This document shows, one piece after another, positions 5,590-5,594 of a DNA stretch of 5,594 bases. The notes below the pieces were generated by a model. That model searched no databases. It was not told where the DNA came from and saw nothing but the letters and a program-made list of their open reading frames with translations. The position numbers and the translations under genes are program-made. This DNA comes from JAAYBT01 sp964404395 (GTDB lineage Bacteria > Bacillota > Clostridia > Acetivibrionales > DTU013), in assembly GCA_964404395.1 (NCBI GenBank), contig CAYOKA010000145.1:1-5594 (forward strand), given 5' to 3'. Position 1 is the first letter of the stretch. Each line of letters starts with the position of its first letter.

Positions 5590-5594
5590 ATTTG

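Overview
The window reads as a compact housekeeping segment of a Gram-positive, low-to-moderate GC bacterium, most likely a member of the class Clostridia. The support is the gene content and order (DUF177/YceD then rpmF; DUF512 radical-SAM then der, plsY, gpsA), purine-rich Shine-Dalgarno sites before most genes, a consensus sigma-A promoter, a TTG start, and a four-cysteine bL32. I cannot name a genus from sequence alone. All six genes are on the + strand. I see no mobile element, CRISPR array, tRNA or rRNA.

Layout: a consensus housekeeping promoter (18-46) drives a short unit of the DUF177/YceD protein (77-568) and ribosomal protein bL32 (rpmF, 601-786), closed by a good intrinsic terminator (823-853). 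A short GC-rich leader follows, with several mutually exclusive pairings that reach the ribosome-binding site. Then come a PDZ-like/radical-SAM/DUF512 protein of unknown function (933-2273), the ribosome-assembly GTPase Der (2291-3616, TTG start), the membrane acyltransferase PlsY (3679-4419) and glycerol-3-phosphate dehydrogenase GpsA (4544-5557). The last 37 bases hold a possible extended -10 promoter for the next gene, which lies outside the window.

The genes fall into two themes. DUF177, bL32 and Der concern the large ribosomal subunit. GpsA and PlsY are consecutive steps of membrane lipid synthesis: GpsA makes sn-glycerol-3-phosphate and PlsY puts the first acyl chain on it. The DUF512 protein sits between these groups and its substrate is unknown.

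Nothing here is a clear new system. The points most worth a second look are the structured leader before the DUF512 gene, the DUF512 enzyme itself, and the repeat-built, apparently eroding C-terminal tail of PlsY, which continues past its stop codon as tandem repeats.
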